Part shown: positions 1-6,362 of the stretch, one piece after another | How the letters are laid out: each line of letters begins with the position of its first letter | How positions within the stretch are numbered: the stretch's first letter is position 1 | Assembly (NCBI GenBank): GCA_016188105.1 | Contig: JACPIL010000055.1 | Coordinates: 6,727-18,660 of the forward strand | Length of the DNA: 11,934 bases | Source: Candidatus Woesearchaeota archaeon | Lineage (GTDB): Archaea > Nanobdellota > Nanobdellia > Woesearchaeales > GW2011-AR9 | Reading direction: 5' to 3' | Notes under the pieces: generated by a model | The model's database searches: none | Told to the model about the DNA's origin: nothing | Seen by the model: only the letters and a program-made list of their open reading frames with translations | Position numbers and translations under genes: made by a program

Positions 1-1198
1 TAGTAACTATCGCGCCTGCTCTTTGCATCGCTGGAACCATGTCAGGAGTAGTCATCGCGGTGACTAAAACATCTCCCTTCTGTACTTTGTTCAATTCAGA
101 AGGATCACGCACTATCTTTACTGGTCCAGCGTAAACGCCGGAGCTGGCTGTTTCCCCATTCAATAAAATTTTTCCACTCTCATCATTAATATCCGGTCTC
201 TCAACCGTATGTGCTTTGAATGTCGTAACTGCTCTGGTCTGTACTATGAACACTTCCTCTTTCTCAACTGCCCATTCTATATCCTGAGGTTTCCCGTAAT
301 GATCTTCTAATTTTTTACCCAAACGAGCTAATTCCTTGATCTGTTTTTCATTCAAGACCTGGCGTTCCTGTCGATCTTTTGGAATGATTTTTTTTTCATT
401 TTCACCTTTATCGCTTCTAAACAGGCCGTAATCTTTTTTGCGCACTTCGATTTTTTTGATGTCACGGGTTTTCTTATCGACCAGATAAAGATCAGGATTT
501 ACTTCCCCTCCAACGATTAATTCCCCTAAACCATAAATTGCTTCAATCACAATTTCATCAGCATGATTAGTAGCAGGATTTACTGTGAACATGATCCCTG
601 ATTTTTCTGAATTTATCATTCTTTGTACCAAAGCAGAGATTAACACTTTACTATGATCAAAATTATTTTTTACTCGGTAATAGATCGCTCGAGCTGTAAA
701 TAACGAAGCCCAACAAGCTAATACTGAAGAAACAACGCTCTCTTTTCCTTTAACGTTCAAAAATGTGGCTTGCTGTCCCGCAAAACTGGCTTCCGGTAAA
801 TCCTCTGCAGTGGCAGAACTCCTTACCGCCACAAAAACTTCTTTTGGTTCCACTAAATCAGTAGCTTTTTGTTTCTCAGAACCAAGCATCTCGTAAGTGT
901 ACATGATTTCCTCAGCCATATCCTGAGGCATTTTAGTAGAAATAATCAACTCCTGAATTTTTTTTGATACGGCTTGTAATTTATCAGTATTCTCTACATT
1001 TAAATTTTCAAGAAGTTTTAGTATTTTTGGCTGAATTCCAGTTTTCTCAAGATATTTTCCGTAGGTTTGTGCAGTCACCGCAAAACCGTTGGGAACTGGA
1101 AGATGGAGAGTAAGCATCTCGCCGATATTTGAACCCTTCCCACCTGCAATAGCAATAGAATCCTTTCTGAGCTCCTTAAACCAGACGACGTAGGACAT
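1..1198 (-). CDS. ppsA: Phosphoenolpyruvate synthase (pyruvate, water dikinase), N-terminal 399 residues; 3' end beyond the window
   Basis: Cytosolic enzyme that makes PEP, AMP and phosphate from pyruvate, ATP and water, the entry step of gluconeogenesis. Reading from ATG at 1198, the frame stays open to base 1. The nucleotide-binding half shows GGKGSNIGEM near residues 19-28, VRSSATAEDLPEASFAGQQ from about 125, DIEWAVE around 307-313 and VQTRAVT just after it. The swivelling phosphohistidine domain begins with TTPDMVPAM at 383-391, and the window ends at AIVT, just before the expected GG-x-T-C-H catalytic histidine. The PEP/pyruvate-binding barrel lies off the edge; whole family members are about 750-800 residues. 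GAGGT at 1206-1210 sits 7 nt before the ATG and supports the start. Pyruvate phosphate dikinase is the alternative; the N-terminal motifs fit PpsA better. Confidence 0.94.
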   Translation of the reverse strand, partial: MSYVVWFKELRKDSIAIAGGKGSNIGEMLTLHLPVPNGFAVTAQTYGKYLEKTGIQPKILKLLENLNVENTDKLQAVSKKIQELIISTKMPQDMAEEIMYTYEMLGSEKQKATDLVEPKEVFVAVRSSATAEDLPEASFAGQQATFLNVKGKESVVSSVLACWASLFTARAIYYRVKNNFDHSKVLISALVQRMINSEKSGIMFTVNPATNHADEIVIEAIYGLGELIVGGEVNPDLYLVDKKTRDIKKIEVRKKDYGLFRSDKGENEKKIIPKDRQERQVLNEKQIKELARLGKKLEDHYGKPQDIEWAVEKEEVFIVQTRAVTTFKAHTVERPDINDESGKILLNGETASSGVYAGPVKIVRDPSELNKVQKGDVLVTAMTTPDMVPAMQRAGAIVT

Positions 1199-1205
1199 TC
1201 TTACA

Positions 1206-1243
1206 ACCTCTTTTTGTGTTAGTAAGGAATATAGACTTTTAAG
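1206..1243 (-). promoter_or_regulatory. Probable promoter and ribosome binding site of ppsA
   Basis: On the minus strand CTTAAAAG at 1243-1236 is a weak archaeal box A about 40 nt upstream of the ATG. GAGGT at 1210-1206 is a Shine-Dalgarno match with 7 nt spacing. The RBS is clear; the box A departs from the TTTATATA-like consensus. Confidence 0.45.
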
Positions 1244-1272
1244 GGTTTTGGTCGATAGCTCAAGTCCTCAAT

Positions 1273-1283
1273 AAATATATAAA
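1273..1283 (+). promoter_or_regulatory. TATA box of the EamA gene; transcript likely leaderless
   Basis: AAATATATAAA, centred about 28 nt before the ATG at 1306, is a strong archaeal box A. At that spacing transcription would start at or next to the start codon. No Shine-Dalgarno sequence lies between them (the leader is AT-rich), so a leaderless mRNA is inferred. Confidence 0.65.
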
Positions 1284-1305
1284 CCATCTGAACTTATTAT
1301 TAAGT

Positions 1306-1740
1306 ATGCAATGGATAATTTGGGCAATAATGGCCTCATTACTTTGGGGACTCAATTATGTAGCAGTCGAAAAAGTAGCTGCATATATGTCTGTATACAC
1401 CTTACTTGCTTGCGAGCTAGTAATAGCATTCATCGTTATTTTATTAATCGGCGTAGCCAAGGGTACTTTGAACACAGATATTCATACTATTCTTACCAAC
1501 AAAAAATTAGTGTTTTTCATACTTCTCTCGATAATATCGTTCACTCTGGGAAACTTTGCCATCGCCTCAAGTGTTGCAGCAAAAAATGCCACTCTTGCTG
1601 GAATAATAGAAGTATCTTATCCCATTTTTATTGTATTGTTTTCCTGGCTGATACTGGGACAGACTCATTTAAACAGTTCTGTGGTGATCGGTGGATTGAT
1701 GATAATAGCTGGAGTATTGGTAGTGTACTTTAATAGTTAG
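1306..1740 (+). CDS. Half-size EamA/DMT-superfamily membrane transporter
   Basis: A 144-residue, very hydrophobic protein with about five membrane segments, at roughly residues 3-21, 31-50, 67-88, 93-114 and 122-142. The opening W-A-I-x-A-S-L-L-W-G-L-N-Y and the late segment ending in ILGQ, followed by GGLMIIAGVLVVY, are typical of one EamA repeat of the drug/metabolite transporter superfamily. Full-length DMT carriers have two such repeats (about 280-300 aa). This has one, like SMR-type half transporters, so it would need to pair as a dimer (inference). The substrate cannot be told. The gene stands alone on the plus strand between ppsA and thpR, and its last bases overlap the end of thpR. 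Confidence 0.85.
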   Translation: MQWIIWAIMASLLWGLNYVAVEKVAAYMSVYTLLACELVIAFIVILLIGVAKGTLNTDIHTILTNKKLVFFILLSIISFTLGNFAIASSVAAKNATLAGIIEVSYPIFIVLFSWLILGQTHLNSSVVIGGLMIIAGVLVVYFNS

Positions 1741-2288
1741 GGAAATCTGAATTCTTTCACAACCTTATACTCCGGCCCTTCTTTCTTCAACTCGCTCTCA
1801 AACAGAATCATCTTATCAACTTTCATAGTGCCAAACTCTTTCTTCTCAAACTTCTTCACAAATTCCTGCAACTCTTTCTTTCCTCTACTGCTTTTAACCC
1901 GTGCAATGGTCAGATGGACAACTTCCTCCTCATGATCATTCTTCCGAACGAAATCCAATCCCTTATTTACCGCTTTCATAAGAGAAACTAATTCAGAATC
2001 CTCAACCCCAATCCACAGCACACTTATCCTTTCCATCGGAGGAAAAACACCTGCCCCTTTTAGAGAAATTTCAAAACCTTTTATTTTTCCAGCTATTCCA
2101 GCTAATCTCTCTTCTATCTCAGGAATCTGTTTCTTATCGACATCACCTAAAAATTTTAAGGTAAAATGAAGATGAGAAAGAGAAACAAGTTTCAGATCCG
2201 CACTTGTTTTAGAAAGCTCGCTAAGTAATGGTTTAATCTTTTCCTTAGCTTCTTCAGAAACAAGTACAGCAACAAACAAGCGTTTCAT
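1737..2288 (-). CDS. thpR: RNA 2',3'-cyclic phosphodiesterase / 2'-5' RNA ligase family
   Basis: A 183-residue member of the 2H phosphoesterase superfamily, a usual length for the family. Both catalytic HxTx motifs are present: H41-F-T43-L and H125-L-T127-I. Other family marks are the GAGVFPP segment followed by VLWIGV near 78-95 and a C-terminal LFESELKKEGPEYK. Family members hydrolyse 2',3'-cyclic phosphate ends of RNA and can join tRNA halves through 2'-5' bonds in vitro; the physiological substrate in archaea is unsettled. The ATG lies 2 nt after the stop of the TRAM gene, so the two are almost certainly co-transcribed. The TAA shares bases with the TAG of the convergent EamA gene. Confidence 0.93.
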   Translation of the reverse strand: MKRLFVAVLVSEEAKEKIKPLLSELSKTSADLKLVSLSHLHFTLKFLGDVDKKQIPEIEERLAGIAGKIKGFEISLKGAGVFPPMERISVLWIGVEDSELVSLMKAVNKGLDFVRKNDHEEEVVHLTIARVKSSRGKKELQEFVKKFEKKEFGTMKVDKMILFESELKKEGPEYKVVKEFRFP

Positions 2289-2290
2289 GC

Positions 2291-2605
2291 TTACTTTTCT
2301 TCGCCGAAATCTTCCGTTTCTTCATACTTATGTTCTGGTTCTTCATCTGGTTCTTCTAGTTCTCTTGCAGAAACAGTAGCATATTTCCTATTTTCCGGCC
2401 TTTCTACTTTTTTAACCACTTCGGCAAAGCCGACGCTCGGCAAAACTTTGGTAATCCTTATCTTAACATAGTCGCCTTTCTTTGCACCAGCGACAAACAG
2501 CACAAACCCTTTAACCTTCGCTATTCCATCACCCTTTCCGCCTACGGCAGAAATCATCACATCATATTCTTCTCCTACTTTTACAGGAGCTTCAGTTCCA
2601 TTCAT
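2291..2605 (-). CDS. Small TRAM-domain RNA-binding protein with acidic tail
   Basis: A 104-residue protein that is mostly one TRAM domain: a five-strand barrel running from VKVGEEYDVMIS through GGKGDGIAKVKGFVLFVAGAKKGD to the FAEVVKK end. The remaining 30 or so residues are strongly acidic (EELEEPDEEPEH and onward) and probably disordered. Stand-alone TRAM proteins are common in archaea, and in methanogens one acts as a cold-responsive RNA chaperone. The frame is open 11 codons further, to an ATG at 2638. I chose the ATG at 2605 because AGGAGG lies 9 nt before it and would otherwise be read as two arginine codons. First gene of an operon with thpR, suggesting a shared RNA-processing role. Confidence 0.88.
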   Translation of the reverse strand: MNGTEAPVKVGEEYDVMISAVGGKGDGIAKVKGFVLFVAGAKKGDYVKIRITKVLPSVGFAEVVKKVERPENRKYATVSARELEEPDEEPEHKYEETEDFGEEK

Positions 2606-2614
2606 ATATACATT

Positions 2615-2660
2615 CCTCCTAAGATTTAATGGCTTCAAAAAAGAAGGTTACTATAAAAAG
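2615..2660 (-). promoter_or_regulatory. Promoter and RBS of the TRAM-thpR operon
   Basis: On the minus strand CTTTTTATAG at 2660-2651 is a box A that would place the transcript start near 2627, giving a leader of about 20 nt. AGGAGG at 2620-2615 is a perfect Shine-Dalgarno hexamer 9 nt before the ATG at 2605; it decides the start. Confidence 0.65.
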
Positions 2661-2679
2661 CTACTGTTGTAAAAATTAC

Positions 2680-3717
2680 CTAATAACCCTGCACTACATC
2701 TTCAAGAACTTCCAACGTTACCCCACCTTTCTTCAACCATTCCCGAGCCAACTCTCCTTTCTGGTATCTTTTTCTTGCTACTACTCTTTCAATCCCAGAA
2801 TTAATGACTAACTTAGTACAATCACGACAAGGTTCAAACCCAACATACAAGGTTGCGCCACGGACATCTGCACCATGCTTAGCCGCTTGGGCAAACGCAT
2901 TCTGTTCAGCATGCGCAGTTCTGATACAATGTTCTGATGTAGAACTATCTGGGTTTATCCGTCCTTCCATCAAATGACCTTTTTCATCACAATGTTCTAG
3001 ACCTGAAGGAGAACCAACATAGCCGGTAGCTAAAATATGCCTGTCTTTTACTATTAAGGCGCCAGCCATTCCTCGATCACAGGTTCCTCTTTTTGCTACT
3101 GCATCCATTATGTTTAAGAAATACTCATCCCAGCCAAGGCGCTCCAGTCTCTGCAATACTTTATCAACCTGAGAATAAAGCTCTGCCGCCGTAACAGCTG
3201 CATGATTGTATATATGATGCTGCGCCATAGTCATGCAAACTCCGACTTGTTGTCCACCTTCCTCGGGACTATAAAATGCACGTCTATCCCGCTCAGCAAA
3301 CTCTTCCACGCTTATTTGTTCTCCTTCCCTTTTTCTGGAGTTAAATCGTTGCCATCGATCATACAAGGGAGCGTCAACTGCCACTAACGTGAACTTCACT
3401 TTTCCCTGTAAAGCTCTTACTTCATCTGGGTGCCTTATCGATTCAATGGCATAGCGCGTATTGGGCTTAAGTTTTTTCAACGCTTTTTGAGCAAGAACAC
3501 TATTTCCGTGCTCTGCTCGCAATTCTCTACCTAGAGCGATGAGCGTTTCGGTCTTACGATCCAATCCGCGGACATCTGCTTCTTCCCGTAACATATCAGA
3601 AAGAGAATAACATTCAAAGCGCTGCTGATCTCGAAGATACGCTGCAACTGTCCCCTTACCGCTGCAATCAGGACCGACTACGCCAATAATCGGATTTGCT
3701 TTTAATTCATAAACCAT
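2680..3717 (-). CDS. Fusion of P-loop (NMP/dephospho-CoA kinase-like) domain and dCMP deaminase
   Basis: 345 residues in two domains. The N-terminal part has a Walker A loop GPDCSGKGT (15-23) of the GKGT type seen in nucleoside monophosphate kinases, then ESIRHPDEVRAL (92-103), a segment seen in dephospho-CoA-kinase-like proteins. From about residue 205 there is a zinc cytidine/deoxycytidylate deaminase: RGTCDRGMAGALIV, the catalytic H269-A-E271 and PCRDC with C297 and C300. C213, H242/C243 and H263/C264 could form a second, structural zinc site. Predicted job: dCMP to dUMP, feeding dTMP synthesis. Yeast Dcd1 also has a P-loop-like N-terminus before its deaminase domain, so this layout has a eukaryotic parallel. 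Anti-phage AvcD is also P-loop plus deaminase, but longer. Whether the kinase domain is catalytic is unknown. Confidence 0.85.
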   Translation of the reverse strand: MVYELKANPIIGVVGPDCSGKGTVAAYLRDQQRFECYSLSDMLREEADVRGLDRKTETLIALGRELRAEHGNSVLAQKALKKLKPNTRYAIESIRHPDEVRALQGKVKFTLVAVDAPLYDRWQRFNSRKREGEQISVEEFAERDRRAFYSPEEGGQQVGVCMTMAQHHIYNHAAVTAAELYSQVDKVLQRLERLGWDEYFLNIMDAVAKRGTCDRGMAGALIVKDRHILATGYVGSPSGLEHCDEKGHLMEGRINPDSSTSEHCIRTAHAEQNAFAQAAKHGADVRGATLYVGFEPCRDCTKLVINSGIERVVARKRYQKGELAREWLKKGGVTLEVLEDVVQGY

Positions 3718-3737
3718 ATCTTTCCAGACGAGTTTCC

Positions 3738-3750
3738 CTTTTTAATAATT
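3738..3750 (-). promoter_or_regulatory. TATA-like element of the deaminase-fusion gene
   Basis: AATTATTAAAAAG on the minus strand is centred about 27 nt before the ATG at 3717, close enough for a leaderless or nearly leaderless mRNA. GGAAAG just before the ATG is a poor Shine-Dalgarno match. Confidence 0.45.
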
Positions 3751-3785
3751 ATTAGTGTTGAAAAGATATTTCGAATAAAGTTGCA

Positions 3786-3799
3786 AAAGATTAATTAAG
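3786..3799 (+). promoter_or_regulatory. TATA-like element of the SDR gene; likely leaderless
   Basis: AAAGATTAATTAAG lies 21-34 nt before the ATG at 3820, with a purine-rich BRE-like start. Only A-rich sequence without a Shine-Dalgarno site separates it from the ATG. It forms a compact divergent promoter region with the deaminase-fusion gene. Confidence 0.45.
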
Positions 3800-3819
3800 A
3801 ACCATCTATAACAAAAAAT

Positions 3820-4869
3820 ATGACTGAAAATCCTCAAAGATTATATGCAGTGACCGGTGCAGCGGGATTTCTTGGCTCGCAGATGGTTTGGCATTTACTC
3901 AAAGAAGGAAAAGGCGTTCTCGCTACAGATATGAAAGAGCCATGGTGGCTTGATCAATACCAACAACAATATGGCGGAGCTCTTCGCTTTGAACCAGCCG
4001 ATCTCAATGATAAAAATTCCTTGGAAAAGGCAATCAAAAATACCAGATATCTTTTCCATTTTGCCGCACTTTTTAATCATAGCGCCGACCCTGAATTACT
4101 TATGAACGTAAACGCCGCCGGAACAAAAAATGTAATGTCTTCAGCACTGTTTAATGGTGTGGAAAGAATTATTCATATTGGCAGCATGTCGGTCTATGGG
4201 CATAATCAAGTCGCTGAAGAAGGTTCAAATTATGCTATTACCGAACAAAAGAAACCTGAACCTGCTGACCCTTATGCCCGTTCAAAACAAGCCAGTCGTG
4301 AAATTGCTGCATTTTTTAATGGAGCAAGTGGCTTAGAAGTAGCTATTGTAGATCCTGCTGGAATTTTTGGCCCTTACAGCAATTATGGAAATGTCGAGTT
4401 GATCGACATGCTACTTAAAGGTGCTATGCTTCTTCCTGACGGAGGAAAACATAAAGCATCAATGGTGCATTCCCAAGACGTAGTTGGAATCTGTGATTAC
4501 TTGATGCATCGTCAAACTCTCCCAAAAGGAAATGATGCTCAGGAAATATCATACTTAGCTTCAGACACAACTCCTCTCACCGGGCGAGAGTTATTAGAGA
4601 TGCTATGGCAGGAAATACCAGAAGAATTACAAAAATCGGCCTTGAAAGCGATTACTCAAAGAATTCCCTTAAAGAGATGGCTGGTGCAACCTATTGCGAA
4701 AATCTCAAAACAGTATCAAATTATGTATGGGTTTGGAGATCATTCTGCTAGTCCGGAGAAAATTCTTAACTTAGGCTACGAACTACAATTTCCATACACA
4801 GAACAAACAGTGAAAGATGTCATGGATTGGCACAAGAAAGAAGGAATTATTGCAAAAAGAGAAAAATAA
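3820..4869 (+). CDS. NAD(P)-dependent epimerase/dehydratase, extended SDR family
   Basis: A 349-residue cytosolic Rossmann-fold oxidoreductase. The cofactor loop TGAAGFLG is at 12-19. D37 after the second strand (ATDMKE) points to NAD rather than NADP. The HFAAL segment is at 80-84, the active-site serine probably S124 in GSMSVYG, and the catalytic pair Y152-x3-K156 in PYARSK. DPAGIFGP at 178-185 is the usual loop of extended SDRs. The C-terminal part (SPEKILNLGYELQFP, then VKDVMDWHKK) resembles the 3-beta-HSD / sterol-dehydrogenase-like and nucleotide-sugar epimerase branches. The substrate cannot be assigned, and no sugar or lipid genes sit nearby to help. It is transcribed divergently from the deaminase fusion and converges on radA with a 23-bp gap. 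Confidence 0.85.
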   Translation: MTENPQRLYAVTGAAGFLGSQMVWHLLKEGKGVLATDMKEPWWLDQYQQQYGGALRFEPADLNDKNSLEKAIKNTRYLFHFAALFNHSADPELLMNVNAAGTKNVMSSALFNGVERIIHIGSMSVYGHNQVAEEGSNYAITEQKKPEPADPYARSKQASREIAAFFNGASGLEVAIVDPAGIFGPYSNYGNVELIDMLLKGAMLLPDGGKHKASMVHSQDVVGICDYLMHRQTLPKGNDAQEISYLASDTTPLTGRELLEMLWQEIPEELQKSALKAITQRIPLKRWLVQPIAKISKQYQIMYGFGDHSASPEKILNLGYELQFPYTEQTVKDVMDWHKKEGIIAKREK

Positions 4870-4877
4870 AAAAAAAT
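4862..4877 (-). terminator. T-rich terminator of the radA operon
   Basis: On the minus strand, about 15-30 nt past the radA stop, the sequence reads TTATTTTTTTTTATTTTT, a run of T typical of archaeal intrinsic termination. It overlaps the last codons of the convergent SDR gene. On the plus strand the same bases are A-rich and would not terminate that gene. Confidence 0.6.
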
Positions 4878-4892
4878 AAGATCTATCAAATC

Positions 4893-5858
4893 CTAATTCG
4901 CGTCTTTTATTCCGCCTTCTAAGACTTCGAAGCAGCATTCACCGTCTGGCAAATTCGGAGCATCTATCAACTTCGCAACCCGAGTGCCTTTCTTACCTTT
5001 TCTCAGATAAATTCTGAAGGTAGATGCATGCGCTACAATATGTCCGCCGATAGAGGTGGTCGGATCCCCAAAGAACTGATCGGGCTTGGCCATGACTTGA
5101 TTAGTGACATAGACGCAGACATTGTAAGCACTGGCAACTTTTGCTAAAGCGTGCATGTGCCTGTTCAACTTTTGCTGTCGTTCTGCAAGAGTCCCCCGGC
5201 CTATAAACTCAGCCCGGAAGTGCGCAGTCAAGGAATCAACCACTAACAAGCGCACATTCTTACCTTGTTTGGAAATTAAGTCTTCAATCTTCTCTGCCAA
5301 CAGCATCTGATGATCTGAATTGTAGGCTCTGGCCACCATTATTCTAGAAAGCACATCTTCTACATCCATCCCTGCTGCTTCCGCAAATTGCTTTATCCTT
5401 TCCGGGCGGAAAGTGTTTTCGGTATCGATATACACTGTGGTTGCAGTAGAATCTTCTTTCAGCGCATTGACCGTCAGTAAATGCCCTATTTGCGTTTTCC
5501 CTGATCCAAATTCTCCAAAACATTCTGTTATGGCGCCGCTTTCAAACCCACCACCCATCAAAGTATCAAAACTTGCTGAGCCGGTAGAAAGTTTTGTAAC
5601 CAATTCCCGGCGCCGCAAAATATCCATGCCAGTTTCAAAGCCCATCTTCATGCTATCTCTAGCTGAATTAATCATTTTTCTAGCAACCGCTTCGGAAACT
5701 CCGGTAACCTCTATCAGTTCACCAACGCTAGAAACTGCTACAGACATCAAATCATGATATCCTGCACTTTCCAATTTTTCCGCAGTTGCTGCGCCTACTC
5801 CCGGCAAATCCATTAAAGTTAATTTTTCCATTTTTAATACCACTTTTGCTTCTGTCAT
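4893..5858 (-). CDS. radA: RadA, archaeal DNA strand-exchange recombinase
   Basis: A 321-residue RecA/Rad51-family ATPase that forms filaments on ssDNA and carries out homologous pairing. The N-terminal helix-hairpin-helix domain includes LPGVGAATAEKL (about 18-29) and ITGVSEA-like VTGVSEAVARK. The core has Walker A GEFGSGKTQ (115-123), Walker B LLVVD (204-208), the L1 region FIGRGTLAERQQ and the L2 region around FFGDPTTSIGGHIVAHAS. The frame is open 15 codons further upstream, but AAAGGAGGTG lies 9 nt before the ATG at 5858, so I start there. The stop of the upstream 92-aa gene is 1 nt away, so translation is probably coupled. One oddity: the interdomain polymerisation motif reads F74-E-T-G77 instead of the usual FxxA. 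Confidence 0.97.
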   Translation of the reverse strand: MTEAKVVLKMEKLTLMDLPGVGAATAEKLESAGYHDLMSVAVSSVGELIEVTGVSEAVARKMINSARDSMKMGFETGMDILRRRELVTKLSTGSASFDTLMGGGFESGAITECFGEFGSGKTQIGHLLTVNALKEDSTATTVYIDTENTFRPERIKQFAEAAGMDVEDVLSRIMVARAYNSDHQMLLAEKIEDLISKQGKNVRLLVVDSLTAHFRAEFIGRGTLAERQQKLNRHMHALAKVASAYNVCVYVTNQVMAKPDQFFGDPTTSIGGHIVAHASTFRIYLRKGKKGTRVAKLIDAPNLPDGECCFEVLEGGIKDAN

Positions 5859-5859
5859 A

Positions 5860-6138
5860 TTAATTTGCACCTCCTTTAAATAAATCTTGCTCTTGCAATA
5901 CAATATGCTCGTACGCTTTCTGTAATACTACTTGAGCTTTAGGCAGATCAGTAATACGGAAAGAATTGGTTGACTGCCATTTTCCGGCCTTATCGGTATA
6001 ACTACGCTCAATAGAGATTGTTTTGTATTCTGATTCCTCCCCATTTGCTTTTTGGCCCTTATTGTGCCATACCGTTGCAGAAATCGCTCCTGCTCTAAAT
6101 TTTTTTTCAGGAAAGTTTCCCTGTGTGTTTTGTGTCAT
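5860..6138 (-). CDS. Small conserved protein in the radA operon, possible ssDNA-binding accessory factor
   Basis: 92 residues, no membrane segment. After a short polar N-terminus it reads KFRAGAISATVWHNKG, then YKTISIERSYTDKAGKWQSTNSFRITDLPKAQVVLQKAYEHI. I recognise this pattern (charged beta strands, ERSYxDKxGxWxxTNSFRxxDLPKAxxVLxKAY) from small uncharacterised proteins of archaea and some bacterial or phage genomes, without an established function. The alternation suggests three or four beta strands and a C-terminal helix, like small nucleic-acid-binding folds such as PC4/Whirly; this is inference. It is the first gene of the radA operon, 1 nt from radA, and radA's RBS lies in its last codons. 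AAGAGGTC at 6146-6153 sits 7 nt before the ATG. A role in recombination is suggested by context only. Confidence 0.85.
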   Translation of the reverse strand: MTQNTQGNFPEKKFRAGAISATVWHNKGQKANGEESEYKTISIERSYTDKAGKWQSTNSFRITDLPKAQVVLQKAYEHIVLQEQDLFKGGAN

Positions 6139-6240
6139 TTTTTATGACCTCTTGCTTTCGCATTTTATTTCAACCCGTGCCAAATTCTGTTGCCAGAACT
6201 CAGCCCAGTGAGGCACAACCCATTTTGAGTTGCTGAGATC
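6139..6240 (-). promoter_or_regulatory. Long 5' leader of the radA operon with several potential hairpins
   Basis: The TATA box at 6256-6265 predicts a transcript start near 6235 and so a leader of roughly 100 nt, long for this window. In the RNA sense it holds a stem CAACTC/GGGTTG around 6216-6233, a 5-7-bp hairpin TTCTG-GCAA-CAGAA (6198-6185) and TGC-GAAA-GCA next to the AAGAGGTC RBS; the last two have GNRA-type loops. CTCAG/CTGAG (6237-6233 with 6203-6199) and GTGCC/GGCAC (6216-6212 with 6181-6177) cross each other, so they exclude each other or make a pseudoknot. The stretch is richer in G and C than other spacers here. Folding was done by eye. Confidence 0.4.
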
Positions 6241-6255
6241 TTAGCATCGCCGCTT

Positions 6256-6265
6256 ACTTATAAGT
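6256..6265 (-). promoter_or_regulatory. TATA box of the radA operon
   Basis: ACTTATAAGT is a palindromic, good archaeal box A. It is the only convincing one between the stop of the 147-aa gene and the 92-aa gene, and it lies 11 bp from the nearest copy of the TTGTCCAGTG repeat. Confidence 0.6.
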
Positions 6266-6276
6266 TCCAGCCGGGG

Positions 6277-6357
6277 TTGTCCAGTGCATGAAATGTGAGG
6301 CCTTAACTTTCTAAAAACGCAAAATTTTGAAAGATTAAGCCCTAATGCACTGGACAA
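6277..6357. repeat. 81-bp imperfect inverted repeat (hairpin or MITE-like element)
   Basis: The ends are perfect 13-bp inverted repeats, TTGTCCAGTGCAT (6277-6289) and its complement (6345-6357). Inside, GGCCTTAACTTTCTAAAA (6299-6316) pairs with 6325-6341 with three single-base bulges, leaving an 8-base loop, so nearly the whole element can fold. It lies upstream of the radA-operon promoter and downstream of the 147-aa gene. Read on the minus strand it is preceded by TTTTT at 6360-6356, which might also end the upstream transcript. I see no clear target-site duplication. Either a small mobile element or a regulatory structure would fit. Confidence 0.7.
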
Positions 6358-6362
6358 AAAGA

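Noticed and set aside
2606..2638. Longer start for the TRAM protein at 2638
   Set aside because: It would translate the AGGAGG ribosome site as two arginines, while the ATG at 2605 has ideal spacing from it.
2680..3717. Calling the deaminase fusion an anti-phage defence gene (AvcD)
   Set aside because: AvcD proteins are considerably longer and usually paired with the AvcI RNA antitoxin. The size and Dcd1-like layout fit a housekeeping enzyme as well, so it is noted only as an option.
1282..3807. The word AACCATCT follows the box A of both plus-strand genes (1282-1289 and 3800-3807)
   Set aside because: An 8-base match in two places is within chance for this amount of AT-rich sequence, and the genes have no shared role.
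5859..5903. Longer start for RadA at 5903
   Set aside because: It would overlap the 92-aa gene by 44 bp and lacks an RBS; the ATG at 5858 has AAAGGAGGTG at 9 nt.
6139..6240. C/D box or H/ACA guide RNA in the leader
   Set aside because: CTGA occurs but no proper RTGATGA C box pairs with it, and no ACA box sits at the right distance from a hairpin.
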